A stretch of DNA of 64,000 nt, from positions 4,890,501 to 4,954,500 of the forward strand of contig NZ_CP048815.1 in the NCBI RefSeq assembly GCF_010977555.1. The letters are read 5' to 3'. The stretch is from Caulobacter rhizosphaerae. GTDB lineage: Bacteria; Pseudomonadota; Alphaproteobacteria; Caulobacterales; Caulobacteraceae. The notes beneath the pieces were generated by a model. That model was not told where the DNA came from. It did not search any database and saw nothing but the letters and a program-made list of their open reading frames with translations. A program made the position numbers and the translations under genes. Of the stretch, positions 1-11,005 are shown one piece after another; positions within the stretch are counted from its first letter, which is position 1, and each line of letters opens with the position of its first letter.

Positions 1-31
1 CTAAAGCAGGTTCGCTCTTGCTCCCACCAAT

Positions 32-63
32 CCGCTCATCCCGGTGAGTGCCGGGATGAGCGG
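32..63. repeat. Single REP-like hairpin (family B half-unit)
   Basis: A perfect 13-bp stem (CCGCTCATCCCGG / CCGGGATGAGCGG) with a 6-nt loop. The arm sequence recurs in the paired repeat at 8439-8566, so this is a half-size member of the same palindromic family. It lies just 3' of the minus-strand YbjN gene and could also serve as its transcription terminator, although no T-run follows. Confidence 0.7.
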
Positions 64-76
64 GGTTGTTGGTTCC

Positions 77-547
77 CTACCAGTCGATGAACGTCGTGAA
101 ATTGCCGATCATCCCGGTCCAGACGCCGAAGTCGTCGTCCAGGCCCGCCATGGTGCGGCCGGCGTTCACATTGACGTCGTACTGGACGTAGGGGTCGCCG
201 TCGTCGTCGAGATAGACCTTCAGGTAGCGGTTCTTGCGGTTCCACTCGTTGGCCTTCTCCAGCTTCAGCGGCTCCTTCAGGTCGAAGCCGGCCGAGAACT
301 GCAGGGCCTTGCAGCGCTTGGCCTCGCTGCAGTCGTAGAAATAGATCTTGAAGTCGTGGCCTTCGGCGGCGCTGTTGATCATCGGATCGTCCGACGAATC
401 CTTGGTCAGCTCGGCCTTGTAGCCCGCCTTCTGCAGCCAGGCCGCCACCTCGGGGCCGGTCATGCCGTCCTTGTGGATCTCCTCGGCCCGGGCCGCTCCG
501 CCTAGGAGCGCCGTCGCGGCCGCCAGGGCGATGATCGCCGTCTTCAT
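77..547 (-). CDS. Secreted YbjN-domain protein
   Basis: A 156-residue protein. Residues 1-21 form a signal peptide (MKTAIIALAAATALLGGAARA, cleavage expected after ARA), so the mature protein is periplasmic. The rest resembles the YbjN domain: an N-terminal 'TGPEVAAWLQKAGYKAEL' segment, then alternating strands and a helix ending near 'NVNAGRTMAGLDDDFGVW'. YbjN proteins are small, structurally related to type III secretion chaperones, and mostly without assigned biochemistry. The gene stands alone downstream of ftsH on the same strand, separated from it by a terminator and a repeat, so it probably has its own promoter. The exact role is unknown. Confidence 0.8.
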   Translation of the reverse strand: MKTAIIALAAATALLGGAARAEEIHKDGMTGPEVAAWLQKAGYKAELTKDSSDDPMINSAAEGHDFKIYFYDCSEAKRCKALQFSAGFDLKEPLKLEKANEWNRKNRYLKVYLDDDGDPYVQYDVNVNAGRTMAGLDDDFGVWTGMIGNFTTFIDW

Positions 548-627
548 GTCATGCCTCCCCGCCGCAAGCTCGCGGCCAGGGTGCAGGCTAGCGGCGCCCG
601 CCCCGGACGCAAAGCGAGCGGCAAAGA

Positions 628-659
628 AAAAGCCGGATCGGCGAACCGGTCCGGCTTTT
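628..659 (-). terminator. Intrinsic terminator downstream of ftsH
   Basis: A 10-bp inverted repeat AAAAGCCGGA / TCCGGCTTTT with a 12-nt loop. Read on the minus strand the stem runs into TTTTTC, so it fits an intrinsic terminator for ftsH transcripts. It could act weakly in both directions. Confidence 0.7.
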
Positions 660-718
660 CCAGGCTTGTCGGCCGGAAGGGCCCAAGGCGTGTCGACCTT
701 CAGCGCCGGGGCCGGAAA

Positions 719-805
719 CCTCGTCCTTCGACAAGCTCAGGATGAGGTTTTCGACTGCCGAGGCCTGCACAATGGTCCTCATCCTGAGCTTGTCGAAGGA
801 CGAGG
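719..805. repeat. Paired palindromic repeat, family A, copy 1
   Basis: Two 29-bp arms (719-747 and 777-805) in perfect inverted orientation, beginning CCTCGTCCTTCGACAAGCTC, separated by 29 bp. The same arm pair occurs at 4191-4276 and 51216-51295. It looks like a REP/BIME-type intergenic element between ftsH and the YbjN gene. Confidence 0.85.
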
Positions 806-831
806 ACCACGCGCGGCTTTGAAGATCGCCC

Positions 832-2706
<1,875 letters not shown>

Positions 2707-2782
2707 ACGCGTTGTCTTCCCAACGATAGTCTCTGACCTTCCAAGATAGGACGGTCCGGGCGATTTCGCCACGCGCGGGATA

Positions 2783-4093
2783 TCATGTCGCGGGTTCTTG
2801 ATCGACACGGCCCGTCGCCGCCTCGAAACGATCCATCACAAGACAACGCGCGCGCGTCGCTTTCGTCCCTGCAAGGATCGGGCAAGTCACCGTCCCATCG
2901 GGGGCCAGCAAGACCGGCAGGCTGGGTCGGGCGGCGGCCGGAAACCCCTTCAGCGCCCGGCGTTGCGCGAGCGGCAGGCGAGCAGCGAGGCCTTGCAGCG
3001 GGCGAACGACCAGGCCGGGCTCGGCGGCGGTGAGTTCGTAGCGGCCGTCCCAGACGACGGGCTGGTTCAGGGGCAGGGCGAGGGGCTCGGCCAAATCGCC
3101 CCTCCCCCTATGGGGGAGGCGACCCGAAGGGTCGGTGGGGGGAGGGCCTGCACGGCGGGCCTCGCCGGGTTCGCGGAAGAACCAGACTCCCTCGCCGTCC
3201 GCCTCGATCCGCGCCCCGGCCAGGGTGGCGGTGAAGGTCTCGCCGGCCCGGATGCGGTCCACCAGTCGCCGAAGCCGCTCGCCGCGCGGCGGCTGGACGG
3301 TTCCGGCCGCGCACAGGCAGGCGGCGGCGACATGGGCGGCCGGGGCGTCGCGCAGGAGGGTGAGATAGCCCTCTCCTCCCCCGTGAAACGGCGAAGGCGG
3401 CGCGGCGCCGATCGGCGACGTCACGGCGGGGGCGTCCGAGGCCGCGCCTTGCCTTGACGTCCCGTCTGTCTGTTGAAGATCGCGCCTGGCCCGGGCCCGC
3501 GCCGACCTCGGATCGACATTGGCCGGATCGTCGAGCCAGGTCTCGCCGCGCGCCCTCAGCCCGTCGCGGATCTCGCCGCGCCCGACCAACAGCAGCGGCC
3601 GCAGCACGAAGACGCCCCGTCCTTCCGGCCAGGCGGGCGACGGCGACCACGCGCGGGGGTCCGGCACCGTCGAGCCCTGGGCCCGCATCAGGGCGGCCTC
3701 GGCCAGGTCGTCGGCGGTGTGGCCCAGCAGCAGAACGCGCGCCCCGGCCTGGCGGGCGGCGTCGGCCAGCAGGGCGTGACGGGCGGCGCGGGCGGCGGCC
3801 GACAGGCCCGTGGCGGGCTTGGGACCGGTCCAGGCCAGGGCGCGGGCCTCGGCGCCCAGGGCGCGGGCCTTGGCGAGCGCCTCGGCGGTCCAGTCGGAAC
3901 TGGCGGGGTTCAGTTGGTGGTCGACGGTCAGGCTGAGCACGGAGCGGCCATGGGCCCGGGCCCAGTCCAGGGTCAGGATCAGAAGGGCCAGGCTGTCGCC
4001 GCCGCCGGAGAAGCCCACCGCCAGCGGCGCGGCGGCGTGGGCCTGCAGGCGGCGGTCGAGGGCGGCGGTGAAGGCGGGGAAGGATGTGATCAT
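2783..4093 (-). CDS. tilS: tRNA(Ile)-lysidine synthetase TilS
   Basis: TilS ligates lysine to C34 of the CAU anticodon of tRNA-Ile2, which switches it from Met to Ile decoding; it is essential. The PP-loop ATP-pyrophosphatase signature SGGGDS lies at residues 29-34, and '[16 protein letters not shown]' at about 121-136 is the second conserved block. The 436-residue length assumes ATG 4093, which is preceded by GGGAGGGGGAGG; an in-frame start at 4117 is possible. Two low-complexity stretches are odd: residues 225-242 ([17 protein letters not shown]) and 316-333 ([18 protein letters not shown]). Both read like translated intergenic palindromic repeats, inserted in-frame between structural segments of the C-terminal half. 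Confidence 0.95.
   Translation of the reverse strand: MITSFPAFTAALDRRLQAHAAAPLAVGFSGGGDSLALLILTLDWARAHGRSVLSLTVDHQLNPASSDWTAEALAKARALGAEARALAWTGPKPATGLSAAARAARHALLADAARQAGARVLLLGHTADDLAEAALMRAQGSTVPDPRAWSPSPAWPEGRGVFVLRPLLLVGRGEIRDGLRARGETWLDDPANVDPRSARARARRDLQQTDGTSRQGAASDAPAVTSPIGAAPPSPFHGGGEGYLTLLRDAPAAHVAAACLCAAGTVQPPRGERLRRLVDRIRAGETFTATLAGARIEADGEGVWFFREPGEARRAGPPPTDPSGRLPHRGRGDLAEPLALPLNQPVVWDGRYELTAAEPGLVVRPLQGLAARLPLAQRRALKGFPAAARPSLPVLLAPDGTVTCPILAGTKATRARCLVMDRFEAATGRVDQEPAT
3097..3147. repeat. Palindromic repeat (family D) inside tilS
   Basis: CCCCTCCCCC...GGGGGAGG followed by CGACCCGAAGGGTCG and a G-run. This matches the style of the intergenic repeats at 5221-5304 and 12060-12175. 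It is translated in frame as part of TilS (about residues 316-333), so the insertion did not break the gene. Confidence 0.65.
3369..3425. repeat. Second repeat-like insert inside tilS
   Basis: CCCTCTCCTCCCCCGTGAAACGGCGAAGG followed by a GC-rich dyad around GGCGCCGATCGGCG. It is translated in frame as a Pro/Gly-rich stretch at about residues 225-242. The CTCCTCCCC...GG(G)GAGG character resembles the other family D repeats, but this copy is more diverged. Confidence 0.45.
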
Positions 4094-4190
4094 GACCTCC
4101 CCCTCCCTTCCGCTCACCGCCCGATCGTCAGATGAGCGGCTCGGTAAACTCGCGCCTTCGGCCGGGCGGACCTTGGAGGCCGTGCGTGGC

Positions 4191-4276
4191 CCTCGTCCTT
4201 CGACAAGCTCAGGATGAGGACCATTTACAGACCGAGCGGACAGAAAACCTCATCCTGAGCTTGTCGAAGGACGAGG
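4191..4276. repeat. Paired palindromic repeat, family A, copy 2
   Basis: Arms 4191-4219 and 4248-4276 are 29 bp each, identical in sequence to the 719-805 copy, with a 28-bp spacer. It lies between tilS and cpoB. Confidence 0.85.
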
Positions 4277-4307
4277 TTTTCCACCTCTGAGCCGACCGTC
4301 GATCCGC

Positions 4308-5168
4308 CTAGGCCGCGCACTTGGCCTGGACCCGCGTGCTGGCGGCCTTGGAGGTGATCGTCGCGGGCGCCTTGGGATAGCGCTTGGCCAGTTCGTCCAG
4401 GGTCTTGCAGGCGTCAGCGGGCTTCTTCAGGGCCACCAGCGAGCGCGAAAGCTTCAGCACCGCGTCGGGCGCCCAGCTGGTCTTCGGCCAGCCGCGCACC
4501 GCGCCCAGATAGCTGCCCGCCGCATCGGAATAGGCTTCGCGCACGAACTGGGTCTCGCCCAGCCAGTAGCGGGCCTCGGGCGCCTTGGCGCTGTCGGGGA
4601 AGGCCTCGACATAGCCGGCGAAGGCCTGCTCGGCCCCGGCGTAGTCGCCGTCCAGCAGCATCTGCCGGGCCGAACTGAAGGCCGTGGCGGGGTCGGTGGA
4701 CGCCGGAGCGGGCGCGGCGGCGACCGGCGGGGCGGCGGCGGCGGCGGCCGCGGCGGCCTCCTGGTCGGCGATGCGCTTCTCCAGGGCGGCCAGGCGCTGG
4801 TCCAGGGCGTCGCCCCGGGCCTTCTCGGCCTCGTTGGCCCGGCGCGCCTCGTCCAGGTCGTGGGTCAGCCCCTCGTTCTGGCCGTTCAGCTTGGTCAGGG
4901 TCTGCTCCAGGTCGCGCATCCGGTCGGACATCGCGGCGATCTGGGCGTCGGTCTCGGCCGCCTGGACGACCACCGGCTTGCCGGTGTCGCGGCCCTGGAA
5001 GACGATCGACCGCAGTTCGCGGACCACCTTCTCCATCTTGTCCAGCCGCTTGGCCGAGCGGTCGTCCAGCGGGTCGGGCATGGGGGTCTGGGCCATCGAT
5101 GCCGGCGCCAGGGCGGGCACGGCGGTCAGGGCCAGGACGGCGGCGAGCAGGGCGGCTTTCAGCTTCAT
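4308..5168 (-). CDS. cpoB: Tol-Pal system coordinator CpoB/YbgF
   Basis: A periplasmic protein that links Tol-Pal constriction to peptidoglycan synthesis. It has a signal peptide at 1-26 (ending PASMAQ), a charged coiled-coil region at about 40-138, and an Ala/Pro linker (about 138-158, AAAAAAAAPPVAAAPAPA). The C-terminal TPR domain (about 160-286) contains 'MLLDGDYAGAEQAFAGYVEAFP', 'ARYWLGETQFVREAYSDAAGSY' and a final repeat. At 286 residues it is near normal length. It is the last gene of the tolQRAB-pal-cpoB cluster, and repeats separate it from pal. No strong Shine-Dalgarno precedes ATG 5168, so translation may be weak or leaderless. Confidence 0.93.
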   Translation of the reverse strand: MKLKAALLAAVLALTAVPALAPASMAQTPMPDPLDDRSAKRLDKMEKVVRELRSIVFQGRDTGKPVVVQAAETDAQIAAMSDRMRDLEQTLTKLNGQNEGLTHDLDEARRANEAEKARGDALDQRLAALEKRIADQEAAAAAAAAAPPVAAAPAPASTDPATAFSSARQMLLDGDYAGAEQAFAGYVEAFPDSAKAPEARYWLGETQFVREAYSDAAGSYLGAVRGWPKTSWAPDAVLKLSRSLVALKKPADACKTLDELAKRYPKAPATITSKAASTRVQAKCAA

Positions 5169-5220
5169 GTCGGCGATTATGCCCCGGTTGCGGACAAAAG
5201 TGCGGCGCTGGACCGCAAAG

Positions 5221-5304
5221 CCCTCCCCCTCGATGGAGGAGGGTTGGTGGGGGTGACGTGGTTACGACACCCCCATCCTTGTCCCTTCCCCATCGAGGGG
5301 AAGG
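5221..5304. repeat. Paired palindromic repeat, family D, between pal and cpoB
   Basis: Two small hairpins in tandem: CCCTCCCCCTCGATGGAGGAGGG at the left and CCTTCCCCATCGAGGGGAAGG at the right, about 40 bp apart and roughly complementary to each other. This is a typical GC-rich intergenic repeat pair inside the tol-pal cluster. Confidence 0.6.
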
Positions 5305-5313
5305 ACGCTTTCG

Positions 5314-5871
5314 TTACCGCGCGCCGTCGGTGATGGCGGTGCGGGCGTTGCGGTTCTTGGCCCAGGCGTCTTCGTTGGTGCCCGGGTCGATCGGGCGTTC
5401 CTTGCCGTACGACAGGGTCTCGATGCGCGAGGCCGCGACGCCTTGGCCGGTCAGGAACTCGCGGACGGCGTTGGCGCGACGGGCGCCCAGGGCCAGGTTG
5501 TACTCGCGGGTGCCGCGTTCGTCGGCGTTGCCCTCGATGCGCACGCGCACGGCCGGATAGCGGTTCAGCCATTGGGCCTGGGCCGACAGGGTCGGCTGGG
5601 CGTCGCTGCGGATGTCGTAGCTGTCGGTGTCGAAATAGATCCGCTCGCCGATGTTGATCACGAAGTCCTGCACCGTGCCGGGCAGCGGGCCCTGGTTGAC
5701 CGGCGACTCCGGCGTGGCCGGCGCCTGGTACGGGGGAGGCGTGGGTTGCGAGGCCGTCGGGGTCGGCGCCGCGGGGCCCGCCGGCTTCGGCCGCGAAGCA
5801 CAGGCGGCGAGCGAGGCGGCCGCCAGACCGATCATCGCCAGTCTAGCGACGCGTTGGGTGTCGAAGCTCAT
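5314..5871 (-). CDS. pal: Peptidoglycan-associated lipoprotein Pal
   Basis: Pal is the outer-membrane lipoprotein that binds peptidoglycan and is moved by TolB/TolA during division. The lipobox LAAC ends at Cys24, the predicted acylated residue. A Pro/Thr-rich linker (about 28-62) is followed by an OmpA-like peptidoglycan-binding domain (about 75-185) with 'YFDTDSYDI', 'RIEGNADERGTREYNLALG' and 'RRANAVREFL'. The 185-residue length is normal. ATG 5871 has AGGAG 9 nt upstream. A 388-bp gap upstream suggests pal has its own promoter apart from tolB. Confidence 0.97.
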   Translation of the reverse strand: MSFDTQRVARLAMIGLAAASLAACASRPKPAGPAAPTPTASQPTPPPYQAPATPESPVNQGPLPGTVQDFVINIGERIYFDTDSYDIRSDAQPTLSAQAQWLNRYPAVRVRIEGNADERGTREYNLALGARRANAVREFLTGQGVAASRIETLSYGKERPIDPGTNEDAWAKNRNARTAITDGAR

Positions 5872-6259
5872 CCAAGTTTCTCCTCAAGTCCACGGCCAAG
5901 GTCCGCAGTTCTAACGCGTGTGGCCTTCGCGGCGCCGCGCCAAATCGTACCTTGCACCTCACAATGGCGTCAGAATGTCGCACGACCACCTGGTTTCATC
6001 CGCCGCGTGAACACCGGATGAACGACGGTGAGGCAACGCGCCGCCATGGCAGAGGTTGCCTGAAAGAGGTGTGGATCAATCCAGCAGCCCTTGATTTTCG
6101 TCATCCCGGGCCTTGTGCCCGGGACCCCTTTGTCCGCCGCACGTGCGGGGGTGTGGCGCGCCGGCGCGCCATTCGGCTTCACCGTCAGCTGAACCAGGGG
6201 TCCCGGGCACGAGGCCCGGGATGACGGCGCTTAGGGTGATCGCCAGGAAAGTTCCGACC
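5872..6259. other. 388-bp intergenic region between tolB and pal
   Basis: No gene is supported here. The right half is occupied by the paired repeat at 6099-6226. The left half (5872-6098) presumably holds the pal promoter and 5' leader; I see no clear -35/-10 pair or terminator there. Confidence 0.6.
6099..6226. repeat. Paired palindromic repeat, family C
   Basis: Arms 6099-6129 (CGTCATCCCGGGCCTTGTGC...) and 6196-6226 are 31 bp each in inverted orientation with one mismatch. Each arm is itself a small CCCGGGC...GCCCGGG hairpin. The 66-bp spacer is GC-rich. It lies between tolB and pal. Confidence 0.8.
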
Positions 6260-7585
6260 TCAATCCAGCAGCGGCGACCAAGCCGGGTCGGACGCCGCGC
6301 CCTGGTAGGCGGCCGGACGCAGGATCCGGCCGGTGATGTCCACCGTCCACAGCCGCGAATTGCCGTTGGCGCTCTCGCGCGAGAACATCAGCACCCGGCC
6401 GTTGGGCGCCCAGGTCGGGCCCTCGTCCAGGTAGCTGGTGGTCAGCAGCCGCTCGTCGCCGCCGTCGGCCCGCATGACGCCGATGTGGAACTCGCCGCCG
6501 GTCTGCTTGGTGAAGGCGATGAAGTCGCCGCGCGGGCTCCAGACCGGGGTGGTGTAGCGGCCGCCGCCGTAAGAGATGCGGCGCACACCGCTGCCGTCGA
6601 CGTTCATGATGTAGAGCTGGGCCTGGCCGCCGCGGTCGGAGTTGAACACGATCTTGCTGCCGTCCGGCGAGAACGAGGGCGAGGTGTCGATGGCCGGGTC
6701 GGTGGTGATCCGCGTCGACGACCGGCTGCGCAGGTCCATCACATAGATGTCGGAATTGCCGCCCTTCTCGACCGAGAAGGCCACCTTGCTGCCGTCCGGC
6801 GAGAAGCGCGGGGCGAAGACCATGCCCGGGAACTTGCCGATGGTCTCGGTGCGGGCGGTCTCCAGGTTGGTCAGGTAGATGCTGGACCCCGTCGGCCGCA
6901 GCGCCATGTAGGTGATCTCCTGGCTGGTCGAGGAGAAGCGCGGGGTCATGACGATGTAGGAGCCGTCGGTCAGGTACTGCGGGTTGGCGCCGTCCTGGTC
7001 CATGATCGCCAGCTTCTTGACCCGGGCCATCTTGGAGCCGCTCTCGGCGACGAACACCACGCGGGTGTCGAAATAGCCCTTCTCGCCGGTCAGTCGCTCA
7101 TAGACCGCGTCGCTGATCTTGTGGGCCACCCGCCGCCAGTTCTCGGCGGTCGAGGTGAACTGCAGGCCCAGCAGCTGCTGCTGGCTGAAGGTGTCCCACA
7201 GGCGGAAGTCGACGCGCAGGGTGCCATCGGCGCCGACCGTGACCTGGCCGTTGATCAGGGCCTGGGCCCCGGTCGCCTGCCAGTCGGGGAAGCGCGGCTG
7301 GACGTTCACGTCGGTCAGCTTGTCGGCGACGTTGGCGACGTTCAGCGGCTGGAAGAGGCCCGAGCGCTCCAGGTTGCCGCTGATGACCTGTGAGATGTCG
7401 GCCCCGCGCCCGCCGCCCGAGAAGGCGGGAATGGCCACCGGCAGCGGCTTGACCGCGCCCTTGTCGATGTCGACCTCGATCTGGGCGCGGGCGGCGGTCG
7501 GCGCGAAGACGGCCATGGACAGGGCCAGGACGGCGGCGCTGGCCAAAGCGGCGGGCAGACCCGTGAAGACGGACTTGAGGTTCAT
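6260..7585 (-). CDS. tolB: Tol-Pal system protein TolB
   Basis: A periplasmic beta-propeller that binds Pal and TolA and helps the outer membrane constrict. Residues 1-34 are a signal peptide ([10 protein letters not shown]...ARAQ). The N-terminal TolB_N domain runs to about 165 ('[20 protein letters not shown]'). WD-like PD40 repeats follow, each with a core such as '[14 protein letters not shown]', '[14 protein letters not shown]', '[14 protein letters not shown]' and '[14 protein letters not shown]'. I chose ATG 7585 because GGGAGG lies 9 nt upstream; two in-frame starts at 7594 and 7615 lie on or before that site. The start region overlaps the tolA stop at 7600 closely, so tolA and tolB are probably co-translated. 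Confidence 0.96.
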   Translation of the reverse strand: MNLKSVFTGLPAALASAAVLALSMAVFAPTAARAQIEVDIDKGAVKPLPVAIPAFSGGGRGADISQVISGNLERSGLFQPLNVANVADKLTDVNVQPRFPDWQATGAQALINGQVTVGADGTLRVDFRLWDTFSQQQLLGLQFTSTAENWRRVAHKISDAVYERLTGEKGYFDTRVVFVAESGSKMARVKKLAIMDQDGANPQYLTDGSYIVMTPRFSSTSQEITYMALRPTGSSIYLTNLETARTETIGKFPGMVFAPRFSPDGSKVAFSVEKGGNSDIYVMDLRSRSSTRITTDPAIDTSPSFSPDGSKIVFNSDRGGQAQLYIMNVDGSGVRRISYGGGRYTTPVWSPRGDFIAFTKQTGGEFHIGVMRADGGDERLLTTSYLDEGPTWAPNGRVLMFSRESANGNSRLWTVDITGRILRPAAYQGAASDPAWSPLLD

Positions 7586-7599
7586 GCTGGGCATCCTCC

Positions 7600-8421
7600 C
7601 TATCGCGCCGCGCAAGCGTCGCGCGCCTTGAAGTTCAAATTGAGTTGCTGGCCGTAATAGTCGGGCGGCAGGCCCTCGAACGGCGCCGACTGGTAGACCG
7701 CGCGGATCGCCCGGTCAGCGGCGGCCTTGACTACCGGGTCGGGCGAGCGTTCGGCCTCGGCGGCCGTCACCTGGCCGACGATGCGGCCGCCGGTGGCCAG
7801 CTTGAAGCTGACCTTGACCTGCACGGCGGCGCCGCCCTCGACCTCGCAATTGGGGTTCCAGCGGCGCTGGATCTCGTCCTTCATGCCGTTGATCGCCGCG
7901 GCCTGCAGGCCGGTCATGGCCCCCGCGCCGGGACGGGCCTGGGTGGCGGTCTCCGGCCGGGTGGGACCCTTGGCGGCGTTGGCCACCGGCTTGCCGGTGG
8001 CCTTGGGCGTCTTGGCCAGGGTCTTTTCCAGCGAGGCGAAGAAGTCCGGCTCGGGCTTGGCCGGCTTGGGCGGCGGCGGCTTCGGGGTGGGCGGCTTGGG
8101 CGTCGGGGTCGGGGCGGGCGCGGTCTTCGGCGGGGCCGGGGCGGGGGTCGGCACGGGGGCCGGGACCGGGGCCGGCGGCTGCGGCGTGGCCTCCGGCGTC
8201 GGCTCCTCGGTCTGGGCCGCCTGGTCCTGGACGTCCTCGATCGCCGGCCGCACGTTGGTGGGCCCCTCGGTGACGATGGTCACCGGCACGCTCTCGCCGA
8301 TGATCACCGGCTTGGACGGCTTCCACGGCCCGATCAGGATCGCGACCACCACCAGGACGTGGAGGCCGATCGACCCGACCAGGGCGGGGGAGAAGTTGGT
8401 GCGGTCTTCGCGATGGCTCAT
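7600..8421 (-). CDS. tolA: TolA-type energy-coupling protein (TonB-like)
   Basis: TolA spans the periplasm and transmits the proton-motive-force-driven motion of TolQR to TolB/Pal. The protein has a single N-terminal TM (about 13-33, '[18 protein letters not shown]'). A long Pro/Ala/Lys-rich region follows (about 60-145, with repeated [23 protein letters not shown] runs) instead of the helical stalk of E. coli TolA. The TonB/TolA C-terminal domain starts around '[20 protein letters not shown]'. ATG 8421 is preceded by GGGGTGG; a GTG three codons upstream is possible. Identity as TolA rather than a general TonB follows from its position between tolR and tolB. Confidence 0.92.
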   Translation of the reverse strand: MSHREDRTNFSPALVGSIGLHVLVVVAILIGPWKPSKPVIIGESVPVTIVTEGPTNVRPAIEDVQDQAAQTEEPTPEATPQPPAPVPAPVPTPAPAPPKTAPAPTPTPKPPTPKPPPPKPAKPEPDFFASLEKTLAKTPKATGKPVANAAKGPTRPETATQARPGAGAMTGLQAAAINGMKDEIQRRWNPNCEVEGGAAVQVKVSFKLATGGRIVGQVTAAEAERSPDPVVKAAADRAIRAVYQSAPFEGLPPDYYGQQLNLNFKARDACAAR

Positions 8422-8438
8422 GCGAACCACCCCATGAT

Positions 8439-8566
8439 CCGCTCATCCCGGCGAACGCCAGGACCCAGATGGAATGGCTTTGAGGCTGACGCCAAACAGC
8501 GCCGGGCGCCTCCAGTCATCCACACCGCTTTAGGATCTGGGTCCCGGCGTTCGCCGGGATGAGCGG
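8439..8566. repeat. Paired palindromic repeat, family B
   Basis: Arms 8439-8470 (starting CCGCTCATCCCGGCGAACGC) and 8535-8566 are 32 bp each, inverted, with one mismatch, around a 64-bp spacer. The element sits between tolR and tolA inside the tol operon, so it is transcribed and could fold in the mRNA. The half-unit at 32-63 shares its arm. Confidence 0.85.
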
Positions 8567-8591
8567 AAGTAAGGATCATGGGCGCCAACCC

Positions 8592-9113
<522 letters not shown>

Positions 9114-9117
9114 GCGA

Positions 9118-9816
<699 letters not shown>

Positions 9817-10055
9817 GCGGGGGTCCTGCTCCGTTGGGGCGTCAAGGTTGGGCGTCGGTGTCGTGGAAGGTGAATAGCGCACCTCCCGGGGTTCCGTTGC
9901 GCCTTACTGACATGAAGCGGGGCAATGGTGAAACTATGACGATTGGTGAAGGCGGGGGTTTTTTGCGGTGGTGAAGCGTTGAGCTTCACCGTGCCTCCCC
10001 CGCAGCGCCCCCGACGCTCGTCACCCTCGGACTTGTTGTTGCGGGGATGACGGGA

Positions 10056-10490
10056 TCAGGGCTCCAGCCACGGCGCCAGTTGGCCCAGCATCTCCGCCGT
10101 CGGCTTGCGCGGTCGGCCGTCCAGGGTGATGCAGACCGCCTCGCCGGCCGCCTGGACGATCACGTCGTCGCCGCGGGTGATCTTCTGGCTGACGTACAGG
10201 CGCGGGCCCTTGACCCGGTCATAGGTGGTGCGCACCAGCAGGGCGTCGTCGATCCGGGCCGAGCGCTTGAAGTCCAGTTCCATGCGGATGATCGCGAAGG
10301 CCGTGTCGGCCTTGGCCAGTTCGGTGTGCGAGATGCCGATCCTGCGAAAGAAATCGCTCCGCCCCCGCTCGAAATAGCGCAGGTAGTTGGCGTGGTAGAC
10401 GATGCCGGAGAAGTCGGTGTCCTCGTAATAGATCCGCACCGGCAACTGGTGCTCGCGGCCGTCGAAGACGCCGGCGGTGGGTTCGATCAT
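10056..10490 (-). CDS. ybgC: Tol-Pal-associated acyl-CoA thioesterase YbgC
   Basis: A 144-residue single hot-dog domain thioesterase of the 4-hydroxybenzoyl-CoA thioesterase type, usually encoded just before tolQ. The signature 'VRIYYEDTDFSGIVYHANYLRYFERGRSDF' spans about residues 18-47; the Asp in EDTDFSG is the catalytic residue of the family. It probably hydrolyses acyl-CoA or acyl-ACP linked to phospholipid metabolism at the division site. Its promoter region is shared with the divergent parDE-type pair. Confidence 0.95.
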   Translation of the reverse strand: MIEPTAGVFDGREHQLPVRIYYEDTDFSGIVYHANYLRYFERGRSDFFRRIGISHTELAKADTAFAIIRMELDFKRSARIDDALLVRTTYDRVKGPRLYVSQKITRGDDVIVQAAGEAVCITLDGRPRKPTAEMLGQLAPWLEP

Positions 10491-10551
10491 CCTGGGCTCC
10501 GGTCAGGCGCGGCGTATTGGGCTCTCGCCCTTGTAGTGCTATGTTCGGCTC

Positions 10552-10728
10552 ATGAAAATCGAGCCTTCCCTGTTCGATGAGATCGACGACGACGCGGAAG
10601 CCGCCGCCGATGCGCGCGCCGAGGCCGATGTCGCGGCGGGCCGCGTGATCAGTCACGAGGCCGTCAGTCGCTGGCTGGCGTCCTGGGCGAACGGCGCGCC
10701 GACCCCGCCGCCCAAGGTCGGCGACTAG
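10552..10728 (+). CDS. Small antitoxin of a ParDE-type pair
   Basis: A 58-residue acidic protein (starts MKIEPSLFDEIDDDAEAAAD, ends PPPKVGD) from ATG 10552. The acidic first half and the 'VISHEAVSRWLASW' segment near 32-45 match small antitoxins that accompany ParE/RelE toxins in alphaproteobacteria. It ends 3 bp before the TTG start of the toxin gene, a tight toxin-antitoxin arrangement. I infer autoregulation from the family; no operator is evident. Confidence 0.75.
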   Translation: MKIEPSLFDEIDDDAEAAADARAEADVAAGRVISHEAVSRWLASWANGAPTPPPKVGD

Positions 10729-10731
10729 GGA

Positions 10732-11004
10732 TTGCGTCGGGTCGTCTGGACAGCCGAGGCTATCGCCAATCTCGACAGCATCTTCACCTATGTCGCCGGC
10801 TTCAACGCGCCGGCCGCCGCGCGCCTTGCCCAGCGTTTGCAGACGGCGGCCAACAGCCTCGTCGAGCATCCCGAACGCGGCCGAGCCGCCTCGCGCGGCC
10901 TGCGCGAACTGGCCACGATCCATCCGTACCTGATCCGCTACCGGTTCTCGGACGAGGCCGTGGTGATCCTGCGCATCCGCCACGGCGCGCAGCGGCCGGA
11001 CTGA
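10732..11004 (+). CDS. parE: ParE/RelE-superfamily toxin
   Basis: 90 residues. The ParE/RelE fold pattern is clear: 'VVWTAEAIANLDSIFTYVAGF' (helix 1), 'AAARLAQRLQTAANSLVEHPERGR' (helix 2), then strands 'RELATIHPYLIRYRFSDEAVVILRIRHGAQ'. ParE toxins poison DNA gyrase; RelE toxins cleave mRNA; sequence alone here favours ParE because of the Arg-rich C-terminal strand and the lack of RelE catalytic residues. The start is TTG 10732 with AGGG 4 nt upstream. Its stop lies 1 bp from the stop of the convergent ruvB. Confidence 0.85.
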   Translation: MRRVVWTAEAIANLDSIFTYVAGFNAPAAARLAQRLQTAANSLVEHPERGRAASRGLRELATIHPYLIRYRFSDEAVVILRIRHGAQRPD

Positions 11005-11005
11005 G

